DNA from: Chiridota heheva
Taxonomy: Eukaryota > Echinodermata > Holothuroidea > Apodida > Chiridotidae
NCBI GenBank assembly: GCA_020152595.1
Contig: JAIGNY010000659.1
Location: forward strand, 142,001-206,000
DNA: 64,000 nucleotides
Direction of reading: 5' to 3'
Under the pieces are notes generated by a model. That model was not told the origin of the DNA. It saw nothing but the letters and a program-made list of their open reading frames with translations, and searched no databases. Position 1 is the first letter of the stretch; each line of letters begins with the position of its first letter. The position numbers were made by a program, and so were the translations under genes. Shown one piece after another: positions 50,482-61,508 of the stretch.

Positions 50482-50634
50482 TGTAGACCAGGAGTCGAGT
50501 GTGTCAAGATCTGAACAGTAGTGCAGCGTTAGTGCACATGCAGTGCATCTATTTCGCGCCACAATCATTTGCTGATTGGTCAACAACTGCCGGGTCAGTT
50601 ACATTTTGCGTTCGATTATAGACACAGCGGCTGG
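50482..50634 (-). repeat. Dispersed repeat R170, copy B
   Basis: Reverse-complement partner of 17,494-17,665 (GTCAAGATCTGAACAG, GCGCCACAATCATT, GCTGATTGGTCAAC). Confidence 0.7.
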
Positions 50635-51639
50635 TCTATTGCCATGTCGTTGTGATTTAATAGGCAGACTGATGATGAAAACTAAAGCGTTTGGTGTACA
50701 TACAGTACAGGGAATGGATTTTTGGTTACTTGTCATACTTGACAGGTCAGACAAGTTTGTTATTAAAGGATTAGTTGCCTATCCCTAGCTTGGGAATCCT
50801 CTAGCTTTGATATGGTACAGATACAAATGATATCCTTCATTGTTATCAATGGGTCGTTGAGATTTGCTTTTGTTTTTTAATTAGCACCGTCCACAGCTAG
50901 AGGTAATGAGTGAAAATAATACATCACTTTTCATTCTTTAAAAAAACATGCAAAATTCATTAAAGAGATTCATCTTAAATAACACATAGGCTACATACTG
51001 TTAACTCGATTTTACCTTAAAACAGGAATTTTTGCCAAAAACCTACATGTAGGACAATCTGTAAGAAACTTGTTCGATGAAAATGGCCATTTTAAAGAAT
51101 GACTTTAATTAAATAGAATGAAATGAAATAAAAACAGTGCATTTCAGGCAAGGAAAAAGTTAAAAGCCATTCTTGCGGTGCATTGATTTTTTAGCTCAAC
51201 ATCCCTTTAAGGGATATAAGCTTATACCACCGAATACCTCCGATGGAAAGAATACTCTGCTTTCAACAGTTCAATGGTTCGAGCTTTAAACTATAGTTTG
51301 ACACATGCGCTAATTGGGCTTAATATACAGTTTGGGATCTGTCCCACAGAATAGCCAATAACACTTGTAGTTGATAGCTCATTTGGGCTATAAACTTGGG
51401 TTTAAAACTATTAAATTGGGCCTACCCTGAATAGGCTATCCTATAATGCATACATATTCCCTACTTGAGGCTATAAAATCACCAGTGTACACAACCCAAA
51501 TCCACATTGAGTCTACTGCCACATTACACACATGAGCTGGCCTGCAGTAATAATATCCACAATAACTTGCCTATTCAGAGAAGTTATTTTTTTGCGTATA
51601 ATTGATGCATAAAATTGTGAGTTTATTCTTGAAGTATAT
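50635..51639. other. No gene recognised
   Basis: AT-rich intergenic or intronic sequence. TTAAAGGATTAGTT at 50,763-50,776 resembles a MITE family 2 terminus, but no partner was identified. Confidence 0.4.
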
Positions 51640-52250
51640 TTGTTCAGGGATCAAGTAAATGGTCCATCTTTGACAGAGGACTAGGAAAGACATTTTTAGA
51701 GGATAAGTTCAGTTGTTCAATTATGTCCATCTAAAAGAGGACTTCAAAAGAAACAAAATGGTGAAGAAAGTGTTCAAAAATCAATCTTATTCCGCTAAGG
51801 AGATATTCAAGTTTAAAGCTCTTGTCTTATCTGTGTAGAAATGACTGGTGTAGTAAATTTAAATTGGTGTAAGCATTCTCACATTCTTAACAATTGTTAA
51901 ATTTTTTCACCTTATATTATCTTTCCTCGAACTTTCTTCAGGTGGTATATTATTAATACCCTTCCTATATAGATTCAGTTTTATGACTTTTTAATATACA
52001 GTATCCCATGGTTTCTAAACCACAAAATGGCAGACCAAAATATGATAGAATATACAAAGAATTTGAGAAATCTGAAGCTGTGACATCACAACTAGTCTGA
52101 TTTCAGTCATTTCTACACAAATGATACCAAACTTTAAACTTGGCTATCTCCGTAACAAAATAAGATTTTTGATTGCTTTCATCACTTTTTTGTTTCTTTT
52201 TAAATCCTCTTTCATATAAGATATATTTGCTTGACCCTAAAATTATCATT
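51640..52250. mobile_element. TTAA MITE family 2, copy C
   Basis: Arms with AGGACTTCAAAAGAAACAAA, TCTGTGTAGAAATGACTGG and, inverted, CAGTCATTTCTACACAAATG. It is longer than copy B and has decayed ends, so the borders are approximate. Confidence 0.7.
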
Positions 52251-52559
52251 TGAATTCTTTTTAGTTAAATTTTGTTATAATGATTGCAACTGGAAGTGTA
52301 TTTGTGGGATGCGATTATTGATTAATTGTGCTTCATTAATTGTGATAATTAATTATTTGCTCAGAATGGCTAATATATCAGCCAGTTAGCAGTATGAGTA
52401 AAGTATATCATAGTTAAAATCATGTCTTGTTGTAAGGATGCAAAAGTCCATCTTGAATTTATACAAAAGTATTTTGTCTTTTCATGATTTTAATTTCACT
52501 CAAAAGCAAACATTGCTAATAAAATTTCCTGTATATTGCAGATGAGTTTTTTAAGCATA

Positions 52560-53110
52560 CTTGAAAAACAGTTTTCATATTTTCAAACAATATTTAGGCC
52601 CCAATACACAGTGGGGCAACTTGAGTCCCGGCATGCCTGGAGGCCCTTGGGGATTTTAACCTCTGCAGCGATGTCGGAACCAGTCTTATACCCACCCCAA
52701 AAACATATATTGAGCTACTACATCATTGATATTCTAGCATCACAACCAATAGCGCCGCCAGGGGTTTGATATTGGGGGGCACAAACCTTTTTTGGCATGG
52801 GATCAATGGGCCAGCCTGGGGTCCAGGGGCAAAGCCCAGGTAGGGGTCCCAAAAAGACTGAATGTGTGCAATACACGGCTCTTTTAACTAAATTAGGATG
52901 ATTACAAACAATCGAATATACCAGCATAAAATTTTACAATGATATATACAGACTACCCCGCCCCATCCCATTAAAAAGGGTCAAAAATAGGGGTTCGATA
53001 TTGGGGCACAAATGTTTTCGGCATGGGGTCAAGGGGCCTGCCTTAGGGCCCCCTGTGGGGTACAGGGGCGATACTCTAGTCATAATATCATCCATGAATG
53101 AATTCCCTAT
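52560..53110. repeat. Mixed dispersed repeat fragments
   Basis: Two CAGGGGC(A)AAGCCC-type pieces (52,775-52,855 and 53,005-53,080). ATATATTGAGCTACTACATC at 52,706 recurs at 53,409 and, weakly, at 40,678. Confidence 0.55.
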
Positions 53111-53479
53111 TGCGCCAGGTTCCTAATACATGCATGTTCTCGATACCATCTCAAAATATAATATATCATTCCTCCGTATATATATAGCATAACGGTGGGG
53201 AGGGGGGTCCTCGCATTTTCCAAGTTTGAGATATTTTGACATTTTGGACATGGAGGGGGAACGTGCCCCCTATAATGATGCCACCGATCACAATGATATT
53301 AAAGCTCCCGTTTGCATTTCTTAAAAATAAAATAACATCAAACATGTATTACTTTCCTACTTGAATTAACTACACACCAATAAAAACAGGCTTGTAACCA
53401 CCCCAATATATATGTTGAGCTACTACATCATTGATGATCTAGTTTTGTCTTTTATTGTTTTGACAGATATAGAAAAAAG

Positions 53480-54505
53480 ATGGCTGGTGCGGTGTCAAGG
53501 TACAGTCATGGTGACTTAGTTTGTGAGGAGAAGGATCATAAAGCATCCAACATCAACGTGAAGCACCCAACAAAGTGGCAGCGGTGTTGTTACCGACTTC
53601 AACAGCATCGAGCTATTTTGGCTGTTCTGTTTGCAGCTTTTTTCTTTTCTCTTCAAACTATTTTAGTAAAAGCCCTAAAAGGCCATGTTTATTCAATTGA
53701 AATTGCTTTCTTTCGGTTTGTGATAGTAATCTGTATTTGTGTAGTGAGTCTGATTTACTTTGGAATTAATCCGTTACCATCATCATGGAAAGAATTCAAA
53801 TTTCATCTCCTCCGCGGTATTTTGGGGACTGTAGCATTATGCTTTTTATATTTTGCATTACACAATATGAATGTTGGTGATGCAACAGCCATTATGTTCG
53901 GGGCTCCTGTTTTTGTCGGAATAAATGCAAGAATTTTCCTAAAGGAGCCATTGCACGTGTTTGATATCGTCTTGGTGTTTACCACCATTACTGGTGTTCT
54001 CCTTATATCTCGTCCACCATTTTTATTCAAATCCAAATCAGAAAACGTTGAAAATAATGAATTCATTGGTGCTGTTGCAGCTTTTACAGCCATGCTGCTG
54101 TCCTCATTTGCGTTAACAGTTGTACGTCAGCTTGGACTAATGAAAGTCAATCAAAATCGCACAGTTTTTTTACATGCCATTATTGGATCCATCATTACCG
54201 CTGTGGTGGTAACTGTTACAAAAAATTGGACAATACCACCTTGTGGTTATCTGAGTTTGTACATAATTGCAATAGGAATTCTCAATACCACGAGTCAGAT
54301 TGCGCTAACCTATGCATATATTCATGAGGATGCGGTGTATGTCTCGATCATAAGGAGTAATGAGGTTATTATGAGCTATTTATTGGAATTTGTGGTATTT
54401 GGTGTGACCCCAACACTTTTAAGCTGGGTGGGGGCAGTACTGATAGTTGCATCAAGTATTACAGAAGTCTCTTTAAGAAAATGTTGGAAGATGTCAAACC
54501 CCTAG
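53480..54505 (+). CDS. SLC35G1-like drug/metabolite transporter (EamA family), single coding exon
   Basis: 341 residues. Ten hydrophobic segments fit the DMT/EamA fold (about 45-63, 73-95, 109-129, 133-152, 159-178, 194-216, 228-247, 256-280, 284-307, 313-332). Family signatures are FFFSLQTILVKAL in TM1, EIAFFRFVI in TM2, LLRGILGTVALCFLYFAL in TM3, DATAIMFGAPVF in TM4 and ITGVLLISRPPFLF in TM5, closely matching human SLC35G1 (EISAFRCVF, LRGVLGSTAM, DATVITFSSPVF, ITGVILIVRPPFLF). Such proteins are multi-pass membrane carriers; the substrate is unknown, and human SLC35G1 is described as a STIM1 partner. The start has a favourable AAAAAGATGG context, and TTTTGACAG ends 13 bp upstream at 53,466, suggesting a 5' UTR intron. 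The last three codons and the TAG run into the left end of a MITE (54,495-54,901). No intron interrupts the coding region. Confidence 0.93.
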   Translation: MAGAVSRYSHGDLVCEEKDHKASNINVKHPTKWQRCCYRLQQHRAILAVLFAAFFFSLQTILVKALKGHVYSIEIAFFRFVIVICICVVSLIYFGINPLPSSWKEFKFHLLRGILGTVALCFLYFALHNMNVGDATAIMFGAPVFVGINARIFLKEPLHVFDIVLVFTTITGVLLISRPPFLFKSKSENVENNEFIGAVAAFTAMLLSSFALTVVRQLGLMKVNQNRTVFLHAIIGSIITAVVVTVTKNWTIPPCGYLSLYIIAIGILNTTSQIALTYAYIHEDAVYVSIIRSNEVIMSYLLEFVVFGVTPTLLSWVGAVLIVASSITEVSLRKCWKMSNP

Positions 54506-54901
54506 CTTTGCTGTTTCACAGGGACAGCCCGTCCCGCCCCTCTGTGGGCCCGTCCCGCCCCTCTGTGGGCCCGCCCTGCTCCCCGTGGGGTCTGCCCTGC
54601 CCCTAGATTTGATTTGATTTTTAACTTAATAATCTTAATGAATCTCATAAATGAAATACCTTACATAGATGCAGAACACAGAATGACAGCATAGTAAGCA
54701 ATTGTCCCGTTTGGCTTATGAATGGTCCTTAGTCAGAATAGTTTCATTCTGAGGTATGATTATAGCTCAATTCCCGGAGCTTCTTTACCATGGGATTGAG
54801 CTGAACTCCACGCTGAAAACACGCAGCGCTTTGTGCACGCATTAATGTGCCCCTCAACAAGCCTAGCACCCTTCCCCTTTTTAAATCAAGCTAGGGGTCT
54901 G
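54495..54901. mobile_element. MITE-1 copy B, inserted in the 3' end of the SLC35G1-like CDS
   Basis: 407 bp with termini CAAACCCCTAGC and GCTAGGGGTCTG and a perfect 5-bp duplication GATGT (54,490-54,494 and 54,902-54,906). The interior is colinear with the copy at 5.06 kb. A duplicated TCCCGCCCCTCTGTGGGCCC motif lies near the left end. The left terminal repeat supplies the TAG of the upstream gene. Confidence 0.92.
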
Positions 54902-54975
54902 GATGTCACATAGAGAAAAGAAGGAGGAAAGAATGTAAACAGATGCAGTAAAGGATATCAATGAAATGTAACTTG

Positions 54976-54981
54976 AATAAA
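54976..54981 (+). promoter_or_regulatory. Possible poly(A) signal of the SLC35G1-like gene
   Basis: First AATAAA after the stop, 75 bp beyond the MITE. If used, the whole MITE would lie in the 3' UTR. Confidence 0.35.
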
Positions 54982-54996
54982 TAACAAGGGTTTTGC

Positions 54997-55672
54997 TTGT
55001 AAGTGCCCTTGGGATACAGTAATTACAGAAATGCCTCTGTTGGGGTTTTTGCCAGACAATCCATAGGATCCTATAAAACTATATAAAACTGACATGCTTT
55101 TGTTTTATATAGTTTCATATAGGCCATTTAAATTGATTCTTTATAGGGTCCTATCAATCAATATAAAACTATATATGCCTCTGTTGGGGTTTTGGAATTG
55201 GCATACTGTATTTATGCTGTATATAATTGGCATACTGAATAAGGGATACTTTATATAGAGAATTGCCATATCAATGAATATAAAATTATATAGGAAATTG
55301 GCCATATATATAAATACAATTCTATAAAAGCTTTAAAAACAAACATGCAAGTGCCCTTGGGATGCAGTAATTACAGAAATGCCTCTGTTGGGGTTTTTGC
55401 CAGACAATCCATAGGATCCTATAAAACTATATAAAACTGACATGCTTTTGTTTTATATAGTTTCATATAGGCCATTTAAATTGATTCTTTATAGGGTCCT
55501 ATCAATCAATATAAAACTATATAGGGAATTGGCATACTGTATATGCTGTATATAAGGAATCGGGATACTTTATATAGAGAATTGCCATATCAATGAATAT
55601 AAAATTATATAGAAAATTGGCCATATATATAAATACAATTCTATAAAAGCTTTAAAAACAAACATGCTTTGT
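54997..55672 (+). repeat. Tandem duplication of about 350 bp, two units
   Basis: Units start with AAGTGCCCTTGGGATRCAG at about 55,000 and 55,348 and share GGATCCTATAAAACTATATA and GGCCATATATATAAATACAA. The second is about 20-25 bp shorter. Confidence 0.93.
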
Positions 55673-56214
55673 TTGATAAAGTTATACAATGGCCAATATG
55701 GCCATATCAATTATCATATAAACATATTAAGGAGTTTGCCATATTTGTAAATATCATTTATATCTGGCTAAATATCTAATTTTATTAGCTTGACTATTCA
55801 AAGAATAGTAGGAGCTATTCTACTCACCTTGGCATCTGCGTCCGTGACCGCCTCAGCATTACTTAAAGTTTCGGGGAGAGCAATGTCCATAAGAAGCTTG
55901 TCGTCATTTAAAAATGTACATTATTTAAAAGTGGAATATATTATATATATTTAAATATTTACAAGAATATGAAGAGACCTAAAAGAAATTTACTTGTTTC
56001 CCACCAAATTTAATTATAAATACCTCAGGTTCATTACTTTTTAATTAACACCCAAAGATTCTCAGGAGTATGGTTATATAAGATTCTCTTATTAAGTTCA
56101 TCTGATAATACTATGGGTGTAAACAAATTTGTGTGAGAAAATCTACTTTCTCGCCACTCTGAAAATCACTACACTATATAGAATGTGTATGTCATAATTA
56201 AAATTTGCAAGTGT

Positions 56215-56400
56215 TAGCAGACCTCCGTGGTGTAGTGGTTAGTGCTTTGTCATCTCACCCTCATGTCCCGGGTTCGAATCCTGGTGGGTCTGCAACAAGT
56301 GAGTTCACAACTGGTTATCAAAGGCCGTGGCTGTCTTTATATAATGTCCAGCACTGGATGCTTTCGGGACGTTAAACCTTGGTATGCTGTGCTATAGATG
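56215..56400 (+). mobile_element. SINE-2, with well-preserved tRNA-like head
   Basis: The head (56,217-56,291) has pairing ends CAGACCT/GGGTCTG, TGGTGTAGTGGTTAGTGC (A box region) and CCGGGTTCGAATCCTGG (T-arm and B box). It is followed by the core AACTGGTTATCAAAGGCC and the tail CACTGGATGCTTTCGGGACG. The anticodon stem is poor, so this is a SINE rather than a working tRNA. Confidence 0.82.
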
Positions 56401-56765
56401 GTAACTAAACTAACAAATGTTTAGGCTTGAAAAGAACTGAAAAGTTTAGAAATATCTGAAATATTGTTTGAAATATCTGAAATATTGTTTGAAATATTTT
56501 TTAGTAGAAATTATTAGACGACTCCTTAATTATTTAAGTTGACTGTTGATTTGCATAGACTTGTTATATGAACGGACTTTTACTTATGTATGAGCACAAA
56601 TAAACGATTTACATTTGAAAAGGGACATAAACCATTGATTACTTTTCATTCTTTCAATTACACAATAACTTCTACCAATGTACTACAGGTGCAGGTCATT
56701 GATTTAATCAGGAATTTCTTGCATTCATTCAGCAATGCTTCTTTGACGAAAGTGTTCATTGCACT

Positions 56766-57055
56766 GGAGGTGCAATAGCTCAGTGGTTAAGGAATCCTGC
56801 TCGTATTTGAAAGGTACCTGGTTCGATTCCGCCATAAGCATTGTATTGTGTCCTTGAGCAAGACACTTTACTACACTTGCTTCAGTCCACTCAGCTGTAA
56901 AATGAGTACCAGCACTACTGGGGAGTTAATCTGCAATGGACTGGCGTCCCGTCCAGGGGGAGTCTTGAACTCTCATCTGCTTGCGCCATGGCAACCGGGG
57001 ATAAGCACCGGCCCTATAAACCTAAGTGTTCGGATGGATTTAAGTTAGTCTTTCA
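56766..57055 (+). mobile_element. SINE-1, most complete copy (tRNA-derived)
   Basis: The head has AATAGCTCAGTGGTTAAGGA (A box) and GGTTCGATTCC (B box). The body has TGTGTCCTTGAGCAAGACAC, GGGGAGTTAATCTGCAATGG, ACTGGCGTCCCGTCCAGGGG and CATCTGCTTGCGCCATGG. The last 58 bp (56,986-57,043) correspond to the monomer of the minisatellite at 21.4-22.5 kb. Copies or fragments lie at 13.4, 17.4 and 18.45 kb. Confidence 0.9.
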
Positions 57056-57139
57056 TTGCACTATTAGAATTTGCACTTGGAATTTAGAAGTGGAATATAA
57101 GGATCTGACAGAACGACATGTAAGATGGTAATTACATAT

Positions 57140-57360
57140 GGGAGCCTTGGGAGGGATGACATTGGGGAGGGAGGGATGACATGGGGAGGGAGGGATGGTT
57201 GGCATTAGGGAGGGAGGAATAGATGGCTTTAGAGAGGGAGAGATATAAAAGATGTCATCAGAGGGGGAGCATGATGGATTAATGGCATCGGGTAGGCAGG
57301 GATGGATGGCAATGGGAGGATGGATGGAGAGCTTCAGGAAGGGAGAGATGGAGAAATGGA
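57140..57360 (+). repeat. G-rich degenerate repeat (GGGAGGGAGGGATG)
   Basis: Irregular units of about 28-35 bp with GGGAGGGAGGGATGACAT-like sequence, purine-rich on the plus strand, leading into the TA tract. Confidence 0.75.
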
Positions 57361-57598
<238 letters not shown>

Positions 57599-57984
57599 CT
57601 TATGAAATTTTATATGTATATCTTCCTTTATCAAAACTTTATTTGTTATCAAGTATGGCCAATACTTTATGTGAATGTATCTGGAAATTATATCTGACTC
57701 ATACATGCATGGCCCATATTTGGAATTCATATCTGGGCCATATACAATTTGTTTATATCAGGCCATATATGATATTTCTGTTAAGGGGAGATTTTAAAAT
57801 GATTACTGTACTGAGAGAGTGACCACATGTACCAAGAATGAAATTTGTAATTCTCACCCATAACTGTGTTAATAAAGCCCTCTGAAGCTCTGTGACTAAC
57901 TATTAACCAAGGTGATTTCTAATCAACTTTATAAATTATTAACAGCAAAACTTGTGCAGGCCAGAGATAAAGTCCGCAGAAGCT

Positions 57985-58668
57985 TTAAAGGTATATGGAC
58001 AGGTAGCAATTTTGCCATAAATATCTTCCTTTTAATATTCCAAACATTTCATTAAAGGTATATGGACAAGTAGCGATTTTGCCAAAAATATGTTCCTTTT
58101 GATATTCTGAATAATTCATTAACATACATCTATCAAAAATTTCAACTCGTTTCTGAGATATTCGCGAAAAAGTGAAATTTAAGCCATAACTTCCATTATT
58201 AAAAGAAGGCGTAACGTAAAAATGAGGACACAGCAAGGCCTAACATGCATCACTTTCACTGTGTCACATTGACCTAGGCTATGTCAAAGCATCTGTTTCA
58301 TTGCATCAGACATCAGAATATTGCTTTAACATAAATTTGCTTATTATTTTGTGACCATTTTTTTGTGGATAAAGAGGAAATATTGACTCAAAGTTCAGTC
58401 CCATTATTTCTTTATGATTGACGAACTCCACTTGTTATGTTAAGGCTTTATGGTACGCTGTAACTTTCACATAATGTTAGTGTTGTACTGTCCTATCCTT
58501 ACCACGGAAAAAAACAATACGTAATGAGCATACTTTAGAGACCTAAAAATAAGCCCCAATTTTCACATTTTGGGATCGATTTTTTAAGAAAGTGTTTGTG
58601 GTGAGTGTTTATGAAGGGTATTTGTATCAGTTTATGCAAAGTGGTTGCTACCTGGCCATATACTTTAA
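57985..58668. mobile_element. TTAA-flanked MITE, 25-bp inverted ends
   Basis: Left TTAAAGGTATATGGACAGGT then AGCAA; the right end, inverted, is TTAAAGTATATGGCCAGGTA then GCAA. TTAA stands at both borders. The left 70 bp are duplicated in tandem (57,985 and 58,055). 684 bp, non-coding. Confidence 0.65.
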
Positions 58669-59309
58669 AGAAATTCAGTATTTACCAAGGTTATTTATGA
58701 TCAAATTTATGCTGCAAATGGCTTTTTTTATATCTGTTTCAACAGTAAAATTGCATACTTCAAAAATAAGTTAAACAGTTCAGGTACTGGAAACCTTGAG
58801 TAAAGGACTGTAGTTCTTATGTCAACAAGGTCATGTTTGCGTGGTTTATAGCTTTGAGAGATTAAAGATAGATGCAGTATGACTGTTGCAAAAAAAAAAA
58901 CAATTTTTTTATAAGCTTGTAACTTGAGATAGATAATAAAGAAATACAACATATCTGCATCCTGTTGGGCTGATGACATCATTTCCTGCATGTTTTGGAA
59001 TCAAAATGGCAGCTCCCTTAGTTAGTAGCAAAGTTTTAATTATTAAAAAAAATCTATTAGATTGCTTTGGGAGGTATGAGACTTGGTCAGAAAATTTGTT
59101 CTTTTTATTTTATCATAGGAACTACGGATTAATTTATGTCAGAGTATAAGTTTTCTTTAATCTTGTGTATTGTAAACACTTTGTTTTGCATTAAAATTTA
59201 CCTTATAGTGGTTTCGAAAATGTGCAATGTGAAGTACAGTAAGTTCAATGACATGCTGTGCCAGTATAACCCGACTTGTTGTATTGTTATTTAAGGTGCT
59301 GCTTATCTT

Positions 59310-61000
59310 TGGTTCGCATGCGAAGCATAATGTGAACCTATGTAATAGTGATTTCGTCCATCCTGCCGGCCGTCCACAGTTTTTCCTGAGATTTCCTCAG
59401 AAATGCTAAAGTTTTAAAGCTTCTTATTTTTGGTTCGCTTTTCAAGCATAATGTGAACCTATGTAATGGTGATTTCGTCCGTCCTGCGCTGGCCGTCCAC
59501 AGTTTTTCTTGAGATTTCCTCAGAAATGTTAAAGTTTTTTTGAGAATTCCTCAGAAAATATTAAAGTTTCTTCAGAGTTCCTCAGAAAAAGTTAAGAGTT
59601 CTTTAGATATCCTTATGGAAGGCTAGAATTTCCTTACAAAATTTCAAAGTTTTTCAGAGACACTTAAGACAGAATTAAAGACTAGTTTCCTTAAAAGTCT
59701 ACAAAACATTTGATATTTTTTTAGAAGATAACTGTAAAATGATATAATTTTCCAATATTCTTCAGAGATCCTCGAGCATCTCTCTTGTAGCACTTGAGAT
59801 TTAAATTCCTTAAAATTCTTCAAAATATTTGGGCACCAACAATTGTATCAGGCATGATTATTAAACTCCGCCTTTATTATTGTGCTCATTTGCATAAAGT
59901 TGCTGCAGTATATGAACTGATCAGACTTTTTTTATTTAGTATGCTCAGTCAAGGAGTGTGACAGAATGTGACTGCATATGGACATGGGAAGGGATGCCAT
60001 GTGGGACATGGATGGGGGCCATATGATATAATATATACCATGTGGTAAACACCAAGGGCTATATCAGGCATAATCATCTGACTGCCTTTTTTTCTTATTC
60101 AACAAACATTTGCATAAAAGTCATATGAACTGACACTTTCATACATAGCCATGCTTAATCAGGGACTGTGATAGCTAGGATGAGACTTCTTATGGAGCCT
60201 ATGAGATGTCATGTGGGACATGGGGTGGGGCGTCATGTGAGACATGGGGTGGGACGTCATGTGGGGCATGGGGTGGGATGCCATGTGGGACATGGGGTGG
60301 GATGCCATGTGGGACTTGGGGTGGGATGCCATATGGGACATGGGGTGGGATGCCATGTGGGACATGGGGTGGGATGCCATGTGGGACATGGGGAGGGATG
60401 TCATGTGGGACATGGGATGTCATGTGGGACATGGGATGCCATGTGGGACATGGGATGCCATGTGGGACATGGGGAGGGATGTCATGTGGGACATGGGATA
60501 TCATGGGACATGGGATGCCATGTGGGACATGGATGCCATGTGGGACATGGGATGCCATGTGGGACATGGGATGCCATGTGGGACATGGGATGCCATGTGG
60601 GACATGGGATACCATGTGGGACATGGGATGCCATGTGGGACTTGGGATGCCATGTGGGACATGGGATGCCATGTGGGACATGGGATGCCATGTGGGACAT
60701 GGGATGCCATGTGGGACATGGGATGTCATGTGGGACATGGGATGTCATGTGGGACATGGGATGTCATGTGGGACATGGGATGTCATGTGGGATATGGGGT
60801 ACCATGTGGGACATGGGGTGGGATGCCATGTGGGACATGGGGTAGGGAGCCATGTGGGACATGGGGTGGGATGCCATGTGGGACATGGGGTGGGATGCCA
60901 TGTGGGACATGGGGTAGAATGCCATGTGGAATGTCATGTAGGATATATTGTGGAATGCCATGCAGGACCATCCAAGGGATGTAATGTCATGTGGGACAAG
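59310..61000 (+). mobile_element. Composite element copy C (longest), with 19/24-bp minisatellite
   Basis: The left module is present twice (from 59,313 with TTCGCATGCGAAGCATAATG, and from 59,430). A middle module follows (TATGCTCAGTCAAGGAGTGT, CTATATCAGGCATAATC, GATAGCTAGGATGAGACTTC), then about 700 bp of minisatellite (60,205-60,950) with 19-bp units GGGATGCCATGTGGGACAT and 24-bp units that add GGGGT. It agrees in order with the copies at 5.97 and 25.15 kb. Confidence 0.85.
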
Positions 61001-61007
61001 CCCTCTT

Positions 61008-61190
61008 GTTTGATGAATTGACCAACTGTTTGATGAATTGACCAACTGTTTGATGAATTGACCAACTGTTTGATGAATTGACCAACTGTTTGATGAATTG
61101 ACCAACTGTTTGATGAATTGACCAACTGTTCGATGAATTGACCAACTGTTTAATGAATTGACCAACTGTTTGATGAATTGACCAACTTTT
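61008..61190 (+). repeat. 20-bp tandem repeat, nine units
   Basis: Unit GAATTGACCAACTGTTTGAT, almost invariant, immediately after the composite element. Confidence 0.98.
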
Positions 61191-61508
61191 AATAAATAAA
61201 CTGTCAGTGTATCACATCGCTATATTGATGCTCCTGCTTTAAGTAAGGCAATTATGTGTGACATTGTTAACCTCAAGTTTATCAATTTGTGAAGGAGTGT
61301 GGTTTGGCCAGATTGACCTATATTTGCTATGAAATTTGAAATAAAGGTTCACTACTGTTCTTATGGAACTTTGTGTGCAATAATATCAAATAATAATTCT
61401 GAAAAAAAGTAACTAGTTTATTTTACTGTGTATTTATTATATATTCTACACTTTTTAGATCACATTTGAGCTAATAAGGATGCTTTTTCTCTGAGAAATG
61501 TTTAAAAT
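61191..61508. other. Spacer, nothing recognised
   Basis: AT-rich sequence between the 20-bp array and the LINE 5' half. No feature supported. Confidence 0.5.

Noticed and set aside
56217-56291. Functional tRNA gene
   Set aside because: A and B boxes and end pairing are present, but the anticodon stem is weak and the sequence continues into the SINE-2 core and tail, with another copy at 22.6-22.8 kb.
60159-61165. Open frames of up to 271 codons with CGTWGGMP / MSHMASHP repeats
   Set aside because: Products of the 19/24-bp and 20-bp arrays in composite element C.
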